Shown: in pieces, positions 8,026 to 16,028 of the stretch | Numbering within the stretch: the first letter of the stretch is position 1 | How the letters are laid out: each line of letters begins with the position of its first letter | Assembly (NCBI GenBank): GCA_037142515.1 | Contig: JBAXAM010000001.1 | Coordinates: forward strand, 1 to 64,000 | Source of the DNA: JBAXAM01 sp037142515 | Lineage (GTDB): Bacteria > Pseudomonadota > Gammaproteobacteria > UBA9339 | DNA: 64,000 nt | Direction of reading: 5' to 3' | The notes under the pieces: model-generated | What the model saw: the letters and a program-made list of their open reading frames with translations, nothing else | What the model was told of the DNA's origin: nothing | Database searches by the model: none | Program-made: the position numbers and the translations under genes

Positions 8026-8304
8026 TTAGGCCGTCTGGCTTTGTTCAAACGGAGCTACTGGCGCCTGTTTTACTTGTTTGGCAACTATTACCCCCAACAT
8101 AATGCTTGTTACAAAAAAAACAGCTGCAACAAGTGTAGTAACCTTAATTAAAAATGGTACCGAACCAATACTACCAAACATGGTATTAGATGCGCCACTA
8201 CCAAAAGCAGCACCAACATCAGCTCCCTTGCCATGCTGAATTAACACTAAAAAAATCAAGCAAAGCGCTGCCAATATATGAATAATAAATATAATTTCCT
8301 GCAT
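8026..8304 (-). CDS. secG: protein translocase subunit SecG
   Basis: SecG is the small non-essential subunit of the SecYEG channel in the inner membrane. The 92-residue protein has two membrane segments (about 3-24 and 52-75). The conserved loop LIQHGKGADVGAAFGSGAS between them is diagnostic of the family. Length is typical. It lies between glmM and tRNA-Leu and is probably co-transcribed with the two tRNAs. Confidence 0.96.
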   Translation of the reverse strand: MQEIIFIIHILAALCLIFLVLIQHGKGADVGAAFGSGASNTMFGSIGSVPFLIKVTTLVAAVFFVTSIMLGVIVAKQVKQAPVAPFEQSQTA

Positions 8305-8312
8305 GATAACAC

Positions 8313-9662
8313 CTATTTATAATTAAAAGCTTTTCTTACTACTTCAGCCAATTCCTCAGCTCCTCTAGAAACCAGATCAATGTTTTCTCCTTCTGCCATC
8401 ACCCTAATTACCGGCTCTGTTCCGGATGGTCGTAGTAATACTCTACCATACTCACCCAAAGTTTTGGTAACTTTTGCTATTGCTGCCTCAATCACTTTAT
8501 TATTAATAAAACTCTTTGGACAATTACATTTTACATTAAGCAAAACCTGTGGATATTTAACCATTTGCGATTTTAACTCATGCAAAGACTTTCCGCTATG
8601 GCAAACAGCGTTTAAGACTTGTAATGCACTTACAATACCATCACCCGTAGTAGTAATCCCCAAATGTGCAATGTGCCCAGAAGACTCTCCTCCAAGCAAC
8701 CAGTTACTTGCATGCAATTCTTCAATAACGTATCTATCACCAACTTTAGTTCGCTTAAAACCAATACCGAGTTTATTCAAACCAACTTCTAAACCCAAGT
8801 TGCTCATCTGCGTACCAACAACACCACCATGTAAAACACCCTTGGCAAACCCATGCTTTGCAATAATAAATAGAAGCTCATCGCCATCAACAATCTCTCC
8901 CTTGTGATCTACCATAACCACACGATCACCATCACCGTCAAACGCAATACCTAAATCCGCTTTTTCTTTGATCACAACTTCCGCTAAAAAATTTGGAAAA
9001 ATAGAGCCACAATTGTCGTTAATATTAAATCCATTAGGATCCACACCAATCTCAATAACTGACGCCCCAAGCTCACTTAATACTGCTGGCGCAACTTGAT
9101 AAGTGGCACCGTTAGCACAATCAACTACGATTTTTAAACCGCTCAAACTACTTTTTATTCCTAAAGTGCTTTTACAAAACTCAATATATCTTCCTGGAGC
9201 ATCGTTAATACGCTTTGCTTTTCCTAATTTAGCAGCATCGACCAACCGCATTGGTTTATGCAGTTGTTCCTCAATGGCTAGCTCAAGCTGATCTGATAAC
9301 TTTTTGCCTTCGGACGAAAAAAATTTTATACCGTTATCGTAATATGGGTTATGTGATGCGCTAATTTCTATCCCGACCTGAGCACGAAAAGTACGCGTTA
9401 AATACGCGACTGCCGGGGTTGGCATTGGCCCAAGCATCCAAGCATCTACACCAGCTGCTGATAATCCGGCCTCTAAAACCGACTCCAGTAAATAACCAGA
9501 AATACGAGTATCTTTACCAATTAAAACTTTAGCTGCTCTATGTTCTTTATTTAAAACCCTGCCGACAGCCCAACCAAGTTTAAGAATAAACTCTGGGTTA
9601 ATAATTGCCTCGCCAACGCGGCCACGTATGCCGTCAGTCCCAAAATATTTTTTTGCATTCAT
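8313..9662 (-). CDS. glmM: phosphoglucosamine mutase GlmM
   Basis: GlmM converts glucosamine-6-phosphate to glucosamine-1-phosphate for UDP-GlcNAc synthesis (peptidoglycan and LPS). The 449-residue protein shows the start KYFGTDGIRG, the phosphoserine loop ISASHNPYYDNG (about residue 100) and the metal-binding loop FDGDGDRV (about 241). The sugar-binding GGESSGH and phosphate-binding RPSGTEPVIRV near the C-terminus are also present. All catalytic motifs are intact. Its start overlaps the ftsH stop codon by 4 bases, so the two genes are translationally coupled, the common gammaproteobacterial ftsH-glmM order (with folP absent here). Confidence 0.98.
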   Translation of the reverse strand: MNAKKYFGTDGIRGRVGEAIINPEFILKLGWAVGRVLNKEHRAAKVLIGKDTRISGYLLESVLEAGLSAAGVDAWMLGPMPTPAVAYLTRTFRAQVGIEISASHNPYYDNGIKFFSSEGKKLSDQLELAIEEQLHKPMRLVDAAKLGKAKRINDAPGRYIEFCKSTLGIKSSLSGLKIVVDCANGATYQVAPAVLSELGASVIEIGVDPNGFNINDNCGSIFPNFLAEVVIKEKADLGIAFDGDGDRVVMVDHKGEIVDGDELLFIIAKHGFAKGVLHGGVVGTQMSNLGLEVGLNKLGIGFKRTKVGDRYVIEELHASNWLLGGESSGHIAHLGITTTGDGIVSALQVLNAVCHSGKSLHELKSQMVKYPQVLLNVKCNCPKSFINNKVIEAAIAKVTKTLGEYGRVLLRPSGTEPVIRVMAEGENIDLVSRGAEELAEVVRKAFNYK

Positions 9663-11524
9663 TCTGCACCAGTAATATCATTTTTAGGCTTTTTCTTGCT
9701 GCTTACTTTAGGAAACCTAGGACGCTTCCCCTGCATGATTGCATCAATTTGTTTTCTATCAATAGTTTCGTGTTTAATTAACGCTTCGGCCATTATATCA
9801 AGCTGAGATAAATGCTCTTTCAAAATTGTTTCCGCATGTTGATAGTTACGAGCAATAATGGTACGAACTTCGCTATCAATTTCTGCAGCAGTAACTTCAG
9901 ATACTTCTTTGTGCGCAGCTATGCTCCGTCCCAGGAAAATTTCACCATCTTCTGAACTGTATGTTAAAGGACCCAGCTTATCTGACAAACCCCATTTAGT
10001 AACCATATTACGCGCAATACCTGTAGCTTTTTCAATATCATTTGCCGCACCAGTAGTTATATTCTCTGGACCAAATTTAAGCGCTTCAGCAATACGGCCA
10101 CCAAACATACTTGCAATTTGACTTTCAAGACGCGTTTTTGAGTAGTTATACCGATCTTCTTCTGGCAAAAACATAGTAACGCCAAGAGCGCGCCCTCGTG
10201 GAATTATGCTAACTTTATAAACTGGATCGTGCTGTGCAATCGTAATACCAACAATCGTGTGTCCAGCTTCGTGATAAGCAGTTACTTTTTTTTCAGCGTC
10301 GCTTATTACCATCGAGCGCCGCTCCGAACCCATTAAAATTTTATCTTTTGCTTTTTCAAAATCAGAAATTTCAACTTGTTTTTTGTTAGCACGAGCAGCA
10401 AAAAGCGCGGCTTCATTTACTAAATTTGCTAAATCAGCACCAGAAAATCCTGGAGTACTACGAGCAAAAATTGATGGATCAGTATCTTTTGCTATTGGCA
10501 CTTTACGCATATGCACACGCAAAATTTGTTCTCGACCACGAATATCAGGTAGAGGAACGGTTACTTGTCTATCAAAACGTCCGGGACGAAGCAGGGCCGG
10601 ATCCAAAACATCAGGACGATTGGTTGCGGCAATCACAATCACGCCTTCTTTGCCAACAAAACCGTCCATCTCAACCAATAACTGATTTAATGTTTGTTCA
10701 CGCTCATCGTGACCACCACCAAGACCAGCTCCACGATGGCGCCCAACGGCATCAATCTCATCAATAAAAATTATACAAGGCGCATGCTTTTTTGCAGTTT
10801 CAAATAAATCGCGTACACGCGCAGCGCCAACACCAACAAACATTTCAACAAAATCTGATCCAGAAATAGAATAAAATGGAACTTTAGCCTCACCAGCAAC
10901 CGCTTTTGCCAACAAAGTTTTACCTGTACCTGGCGCCCCAAGCAACAAAACGCCACATGGAACCTTGCCTCCAAGTTTTTGAAATTTTCCTGGCTCCTTC
11001 AAAAAATCGACTAACTCTTGCACATCTTCTTTTGCTTCTTCAACACCAGCAACATCAGCAAAAGTAATTTTTACTTGATCCTGACTCAACAAGCGCGCAC
11101 GACTTTTACCAAATGATAAAGGCCCTCCACGCCCACCACCACCCTGCATTTGACGCAGGAAAAACAACCAAATACCTATTAGCAATATCATAGGAAACCA
11201 ATTAATAAAAATGCTCATTAATAAGCTTCTTTGCTCTGGAGGATCACCCTTAACATCGATGCCTTTTGCTAACATTCGCGACAATAGACTCTGATCATCA
11301 AGCGGCATATAAGTGGTAACTTTAGTATTATCGCGCTTAACAGCGTTGATATTACGCTCTTCTATAGAAACACTAGTAATATCTCCCTTATCAACTGCCT
11401 GCACAAATTGTGAATAGGTCACACGCGCAACGTCAGCTTGCTTGGGTCCAAAGTTACTAAAAACTGTAATTAAAATAACAGCAATTATTAACCACAAAAA
11501 TAAATTTTTAAGAGCACTATTCAT
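9659..11524 (-). CDS. ftsH: membrane ATP-dependent zinc metalloprotease FtsH
   Basis: FtsH degrades misfolded membrane proteins and regulators such as LpxC. The protein of about 621 residues has two N-terminal membrane segments flanking a periplasmic domain. The AAA domain shows GAPGTGKTLLAKA (Walker A), IIFIDEIDAVG (Walker B) and the second-region-of-homology RPGRFDRQ. The peptidase domain carries HEAGH. I chose the ATG at 11524 (MNSALKNLFLW) because the upstream in-frame start lies inside rlmE and adds 16 atypical residues. The gene starts 7 bases after the rlmE stop codon, the classic rlmE-ftsH pair. Confidence 0.97.
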   Translation of the reverse strand: MNSALKNLFLWLIIAVILITVFSNFGPKQADVARVTYSQFVQAVDKGDITSVSIEERNINAVKRDNTKVTTYMPLDDQSLLSRMLAKGIDVKGDPPEQRSLLMSIFINWFPMILLIGIWLFFLRQMQGGGGRGGPLSFGKSRARLLSQDQVKITFADVAGVEEAKEDVQELVDFLKEPGKFQKLGGKVPCGVLLLGAPGTGKTLLAKAVAGEAKVPFYSISGSDFVEMFVGVGAARVRDLFETAKKHAPCIIFIDEIDAVGRHRGAGLGGGHDEREQTLNQLLVEMDGFVGKEGVIVIAATNRPDVLDPALLRPGRFDRQVTVPLPDIRGREQILRVHMRKVPIAKDTDPSIFARSTPGFSGADLANLVNEAALFAARANKKQVEISDFEKAKDKILMGSERRSMVISDAEKKVTAYHEAGHTIVGITIAQHDPVYKVSIIPRGRALGVTMFLPEEDRYNYSKTRLESQIASMFGGRIAEALKFGPENITTGAANDIEKATGIARNMVTKWGLSDKLGPLTYSSEDGEIFLGRSIAAHKEVSEVTAAEIDSEVRTIIARNYQHAETILKEHLSQLDIMAEALIKHETIDRKQIDAIMQGKRPRFPKVSSKKKPKNDITGAE

Positions 11525-11531
11525 AATTTTA

Positions 11532-12155
11532 CTAACTCTTTTTATAATTCCTTGCCAATAAAAATACTTCACTAGACCTGGCTCGTGAAGCCTCGGGCTT
11601 AATCACTCTTACATCACCAAAATCATTACGCAAGCCTTTCAAAAAAGCGTCAAACTCTGCACCTTGAAAAACTTTGGTCAAAAACAAACCTCCTGATTTT
11701 AAAACTGTTTGTGCAAAAGCTAAAGCTCTCTGAGCTAAATCCATCGACCGCGACTGATCAACGACATCCAAACCGCTCAAATTAGGCGCCATATCAGATA
11801 AAACCGCATCAACTTTTCGATCACTTATATGTATACACAAATCTTTTACAATACTATCTTGCGTAAAATCGCCTTGAATAAAATCAACGCCTTTAATCGG
11901 TTGCATTGGTAAAATATCTAAGGCAAAAATCCTGCCTTCCAAGCCAATTAACTGCGCCACATACTCAGACCACCCACCTGGTGCTGCTCCTAAATCTACT
12001 ACAACTATATTAGGTTTGATGATTCTATAACGTTCTTGGATTTCCATCAATTTATAAACAGAACGCGCACGAAATCCTTCCTGCTTTGCTCGCTTGACAT
12101 AAATATCAGAAAAATGTTCTTTTAGCCACCGGTTACTACTTTTAGATTTTTTCAC
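11532..12155 (-). CDS. rlmE: 23S rRNA 2'-O-ribose U2552 methyltransferase RlmE (FtsJ/RrmJ)
   Basis: RlmE methylates U2552 in the A-loop of 23S rRNA using SAM, a late 50S assembly step. The 207-residue protein shows RARSVYKLMEI (with the catalytic Lys) and the SAM loop VDLGAAPGGWSEY. The catalytic Asp is in LSDMAPNLSG and the second Lys in FLTKVFQGAE. Length and motifs are standard. It is the first gene of the rlmE-ftsH-glmM-secG run and diverges from yhbY, leaving 130 bases for two promoters. Confidence 0.97.
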   Translation of the reverse strand: MKKSKSSNRWLKEHFSDIYVKRAKQEGFRARSVYKLMEIQERYRIIKPNIVVVDLGAAPGGWSEYVAQLIGLEGRIFALDILPMQPIKGVDFIQGDFTQDSIVKDLCIHISDRKVDAVLSDMAPNLSGLDVVDQSRSMDLAQRALAFAQTVLKSGGLFLTKVFQGAEFDAFLKGLRNDFGDVRVIKPEASRARSSEVFLLARNYKKS

Positions 12156-12285
12156 AACACTTGACTTAATATTTTTTATACGCTAAAAAATGCTCTGGTT
12201 AACGGAATTAAGTGAAAATTATGCAGCAAAGCAACAACAATTTCCATTTAATAAATATTTTATTTAAAATCAGGAAGATATAAAC

Positions 12286-12603
12286 ATGACAAAGAAAGTC
12301 AAACCACCTATTTTAGCACCTCACGATATCAGGGAATTGAGAGGCAAAATTCATCATTTAAAACCGATTATAATAATTGGTAACAATGGATTGATTCCAG
12401 CGGTAATTCAAGAAATCGATCGAGCGTTAAATGACCATGAGTTGATTAAAATTCGCGTCCACGTGAAAGATAGCAAAGAAGAGTTGACTAAAATCACTCA
12501 GGAAATTTGCACTAAAACCAATGCAACTACAATTCAAACCATAGGTCATATTATTGCGATTTACAGAAAAAATTTGCAAAGCGACGTCGGCGAAAATAAC
12601 TGA
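12286..12603 (+). CDS. yhbY: RNA-binding protein YhbY (CRM domain, ribosome assembly)
   Basis: The 105-residue protein is a single CRS1/YhbY (CRM) domain. Visible are the start region LRGKIHHLKPIIIIG, the GNNGL loop equivalent to the GxxG RNA-binding motif, and the helix AVIQEIDRALNDHELIKI. YhbY associates with pre-50S particles. Its divergence from rlmE is the common gammaproteobacterial arrangement. A good ribosome site (AGGAAG) precedes the ATG by about 9 bases. The gene is convergent with the duplicated unknown gene that ends at 12622. Confidence 0.95.
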   Translation: MTKKVKPPILAPHDIRELRGKIHHLKPIIIIGNNGLIPAVIQEIDRALNDHELIKIRVHVKDSKEELTKITQEICTKTNATTIQTIGHIIAIYRKNLQSDVGENN

Positions 12604-12621
12604 CAACTATCTTAGAGTCCC

Positions 12622-14514
12622 CTAAAACCCAGGCCTCTTTTCTTCGTGGTTGTAGTCTTTTTCTACTTCTTCTTCTACTTCTTTTTTATTATCTTTTTTC
12701 CAATTCTTCACAAGCTTCCCGCAGTTAACAGTTCTTTGCTCCTGTTTATGTTCCTGAAGATTTTTTTCCCTCTCTTGAATATCACGCTTAATTAACATCT
12801 CAACTGATACAATACGCTCTATATCAATTTTTAAAGCTTCTTCATTTTTGTCTCCCACTTTGTATATATATTTCTCACTATCATCACCAAAATCAACAGC
12901 TTCAACATTTTGCATACGACGAATAAATTTAAGCCCGTTAACAGCATCAAGAATATCTTTATCATTTTTTAAGTCTCCTAAAGAGTCGAGCCTAACTTGA
13001 TCTTGCTCTAAAAAAGCAACCAGCCAAGATTTTACCTCTTTGCTTATTCCGAGAGCTTCAGCCATAATATCAACTTGTTCTACAGCGGATTTACGCTGAT
13101 TACTGTCAAACCCGGCAATGGTCTCCCCCATAGACTTCAATAATCTAGCTCCCTCGTCCTTAACTCCTCCAATACTACCTACTTTAATCGATACTTTTTC
13201 ATGAGAATATTTCGACTTAAGTATTTTTCCAAGCACCCCGCCTTCTTTTGAATAATCATCTCTAAGAAGTAGCGACTTCAGCTTTTCATCTATATTTTTC
13301 CCATATAAAAAAGCTGCTGCCGTCTCGTATTTTTTCCACTTGCTATTATCAACCACTTCCATTTCCGCGTATTCCCGAAAAGTTCCGCCTTCATATTTGC
13401 TATCGACAAAATATTTCGCATGCTTAGAAGCACTTTCCTCTCCCTGTTTATTCCAACGAAGAGTGGAAACATGATGGTTTATAAAATTACACAATTCATG
13501 CTCCTTAATCATCACGTTTTCTAATTCTAATTTAAACTCTTTTGCTGCCTCAATAACATAGTTCTTGCTCACTTTATAGTGGTACCCCTTTATTCCATTT
13601 GATAACGTTTGCCCCAAATTTTCCAGCTTTTCTAGCTCCTTGATATACTCTTTTATAGTGTCACTTTGTTCGTCACCGAGTAATTTAAATAATTCATTTT
13701 TCATAAATCCAAAATACTCTACAGCGGATTTGATTTGTTCCAAATATTCTAATCCAAATTGCAGTCCCGTAACACTGAGAGCTTTAGGCTTACCAGAGAT
13801 AAGCGGCGCTTCAAAGTTCCCTAAAGCACTAATCAATATCCTAATATCGAATACTACTCCATGATCATTCAAATATTCGTATCCTTTAGGCTCAATAAAA
13901 GTATAGTCAGTTTTTTCTCCGACTCTTTGTACGCACAACTGGTATGTCAACTCACTAATAGATTTCTCAACTGATTCTTCAACTAGTTTTTTAAATTTTT
14001 TTATATCTGTTTCACCCTGGTTATTCTCTAGGCTATTAATAATTGGTCCAGATGCTTCATTTTTAAGAAAGTAATTCTCTGCAAGACTGCTCACTTGAGA
14101 CTCCGGATATATAATTACACCAGTATTCCCATATCTTATACGGTCCGATATGCTATCTCTAAGATCTGTTAGGCTGTCTGGAGGTAACAAATTTGCAAAT
14201 AACTTATTAACTAACGGATCGATTAGCGCTACGGCCAACCGCTCTTGGAGTGTACTCGATATCGGCTCAAGTATTGACATAACTATATTCGCACACATGC
14301 CAACCATGCTATGCTTGTAATAATCTCCTTGAACATTTTTGACAGCTTCTATAAAAGCGTCTATCTTTTTTTGTATATCAACACTAACTACACTTTCTAT
14401 CAGTGATGCGACATCCTTTTCAAGCTGTTTTATATCTCCCCGCATCTTCTCCATATTATCAATGTCATTTTTTATCGTACTCATTAATTCTTTTATTTTC
14501 GTATCACTTATAGC
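12622..14514 (-). repeat. tandem gene duplication, unit 2 (intact, about 1.89 kb)
   Basis: This is the complete unit. Nucleotide similarity to unit 1 is high over long stretches, for example the region around 14327-14390 against 15775-15850. It retains the segment of about 127 codons (13245-13627) missing from unit 1. Confidence 0.8.
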
Positions 14515-15069
14515 TAATGGTTTCACACTATCTACACATTTTTCTTTGTCTTTATTCTGCACAACTTCTTTATTTTCCACGTCCTTTTGCGCATCTTTTT
14601 TATCATCTTCCTGAAGAAACTTTTCTCTATCTTTAATATCACGCTTAATTAACATTTCGACTGACATAATACGTTCTATATCAGTTTTTACACCTCCGTT
14701 TTTCACTTTGTATATGTATTTCTTACTATCTTCGTCAAAATCAACAGTTTCAACATTTTGCATGCGCTGAATAAATTTAAGCCCATTAACAGCATCAAGA
14801 ATATCTTTATACTTTCTTAGAGAATCAAACTCGTGTTTAAATCCACATAATAAATCAACCAGCCAAGCTTTTACTTCTTTGCTCATTCCGAGAGCTTCAA
14901 CCATGACCTCAACTTGCTCTATAGCTGATCTGCGCTGATCATCATTAAACCCAGTAATGGTATTTATCGTGGATTTCAACAGCTTATTTCCTTCGTTCAC
15001 AACTAATTCAATGTTATCTACTTTAATCGACACTTTTGAGTATTTCGACTTAAGTATTTTTCCAAGCAC
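12622..15069 (-). CDS. large protein of unknown function, fused from tandemly duplicated units; candidate Dot/Icm substrate
   Basis: The 815-residue ORF holds the tail of one repeat unit (residues 1-185) joined to a complete second unit (about 186-815). Both contain LGKILKSKYS and a shared 110-residue block ending in SVEMLIKRDI. The protein is charged and helical, with coiled-coil-like Lys/Glu stretches, no signal peptide and no clear membrane segment. The C-terminus (KKEVEEEVEKDYNHEEKRPG) is Glu-rich, like the E-block secretion signals of many Dot/Icm effectors. The GTG at 15069 corresponds to an internal Val of unit 2. It may therefore be an ORF-finder start, or a real start after the deletion in unit 1. 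It lies on the dot/icm strand downstream of icmB. I do not recognise a known family. Confidence 0.75.
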   Translation of the reverse strand: MLGKILKSKYSKVSIKVDNIELVVNEGNKLLKSTINTITGFNDDQRRSAIEQVEVMVEALGMSKEVKAWLVDLLCGFKHEFDSLRKYKDILDAVNGLKFIQRMQNVETVDFDEDSKKYIYKVKNGGVKTDIERIMSVEMLIKRDIKDREKFLQEDDKKDAQKDVENKEVVQNKDKEKCVDSVKPLAISDTKIKELMSTIKNDIDNMEKMRGDIKQLEKDVASLIESVVSVDIQKKIDAFIEAVKNVQGDYYKHSMVGMCANIVMSILEPISSTLQERLAVALIDPLVNKLFANLLPPDSLTDLRDSISDRIRYGNTGVIIYPESQVSSLAENYFLKNEASGPIINSLENNQGETDIKKFKKLVEESVEKSISELTYQLCVQRVGEKTDYTFIEPKGYEYLNDHGVVFDIRILISALGNFEAPLISGKPKALSVTGLQFGLEYLEQIKSAVEYFGFMKNELFKLLGDEQSDTIKEYIKELEKLENLGQTLSNGIKGYHYKVSKNYVIEAAKEFKLELENVMIKEHELCNFINHHVSTLRWNKQGEESASKHAKYFVDSKYEGGTFREYAEMEVVDNSKWKKYETAAAFLYGKNIDEKLKSLLLRDDYSKEGGVLGKILKSKYSHEKVSIKVGSIGGVKDEGARLLKSMGETIAGFDSNQRKSAVEQVDIMAEALGISKEVKSWLVAFLEQDQVRLDSLGDLKNDKDILDAVNGLKFIRRMQNVEAVDFGDDSEKYIYKVGDKNEEALKIDIERIVSVEMLIKRDIQEREKNLQEHKQEQRTVNCGKLVKNWKKDNKKEVEEEVEKDYNHEEKRPGF

Positions 15070-15989
15070 TCCTCCCTCTTTTCTATATCCTTAATGTACT
15101 CTTTAAGTTCCTCTTTTTTAACTATCCCGTGTTTGCTACGGAGTAACTTACGCAATTTACCTTTCATGGATCTAAAATATTCTACAGCGAAGTTGATTTG
15201 TTCCAAATGCTCCACCCCAAATTGCAACTTTGTAACGCTGAGAGCTTTAGGCCTATTCGAAAAAAATGGTGTTTCAAAGTTCTCCAAAGTATTAATCAAC
15301 TTTCTAACATCAAATACTACGCCATGATCATTCAAAAACTCGTACCCTTTAGGTTCAATAAAAGTATAACCAGTCTTTTCTCCAACTCTTTGTATGCAAA
15401 ACTGGTATGTCAACTCGCTAATGGATTTCTCAACTGATTCTTCAACCAGTTTTTTAAATTTTTTTATATCTGTTTCACCCTGGTTATTTTCTAGACTATT
15501 AATAACTGGCTTGGGCATTTCGTTTTTAAGGAAGTAATTCTCCACAAAACCATCTACTTGAGACTCCGGATATATAAATACACCAAAATTTCCTTTTCTT
15601 AAGTCGTATGATACGTTATCTCTAAGGTCTGTTAGGCTATCAGGAGGAACCAAACCGGCAAACAACTTATTGACTAGCGGATCGATTAGCGCTGCAGCTA
15701 ACCGCTCTTGAAGCACAAGCGATATCGGTTCAATTATTGACTTGATTATATTCGCACATATACCGACTATGTTATGCTTGTAATAATCACCTTGAACATT
15801 TTTTACAGCTTCTATAAAAGCATCTATCTTTTTTTGTATATCAACACTAACTACTTGCTCTACCAGTGATGCAACATCCTTTTGGAGTTTTTTTATATCT
15901 CCCTGCATCTCCTTCATGTCTTCTTTTATCGCCTTTACTAAATCCTCTATTTTCTTTTCTGTTTCTGTATCGCCAATTGAGGATTCCAC
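14515..15989 (-). repeat. tandem gene duplication, unit 1 (382 bp internal deletion)
   Basis: This copy aligns with unit 2 along its length, but a segment of about 382 bp is missing at 15078-15083. The segment is bounded in unit 2 by CTTTTC (13627-13632) and CTTTTG (13245-13250). Because 382 is not a multiple of three, the frame changes at this point and the unit is split into two ORFs. Confidence 0.8.
15018..15989 (-). CDS. truncated N-terminal part of the duplicated unknown protein
   Basis: The 323-residue ORF matches residues about 186-480 of the 815-residue neighbour. Shared stretches include VSVDIQKKIDAFIEAVKNVQ and LTDLRD, and further blocks such as VFIYPESQV resemble the neighbour closely. 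Homology stops at EYIKDIEK. The last 20 or so residues are translated out of frame because of the deletion, ending in a tail unrelated to the family. The start is a GTG with GGAG 9 bases upstream, about 40 bases after the icmB stop, so it is likely on the same transcript. It has no signal peptide and is predicted helical. Whether the shortened protein is made or functional is unknown; it may be a decaying copy. Confidence 0.7.
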   Translation of the reverse strand: MESSIGDTETEKKIEDLVKAIKEDMKEMQGDIKKLQKDVASLVEQVVSVDIQKKIDAFIEAVKNVQGDYYKHNIVGICANIIKSIIEPISLVLQERLAAALIDPLVNKLFAGLVPPDSLTDLRDNVSYDLRKGNFGVFIYPESQVDGFVENYFLKNEMPKPVINSLENNQGETDIKKFKKLVEESVEKSISELTYQFCIQRVGEKTGYTFIEPKGYEFLNDHGVVFDVRKLINTLENFETPFFSNRPKALSVTKLQFGVEHLEQINFAVEYFRSMKGKLRKLLRSKHGIVKKEELKEYIKDIEKREECLEKYLSRNTQKCRLK

Positions 15990-16028
15990 CGTACTATCTC
16001 CGTATTACTAGAAACTAGAAGCTTCAAA

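Noticed and set aside
10383..10767. Plus-strand ORFs inside ftsH
   Set aside because: They are shadows in a strongly conserved gene and have no ribosome sites or recognisable products.
9659..11572. Longer ftsH start at 11572
   Set aside because: The extra residues overlap rlmE and do not resemble FtsH; the ATG at 11524 fits the family start.
15018..15069. Sequencing error as cause of the frame break in the duplicated gene
   Set aside because: The break is not a single base. A segment of about 382 bp is missing between short direct repeats, which a base-call error cannot produce.
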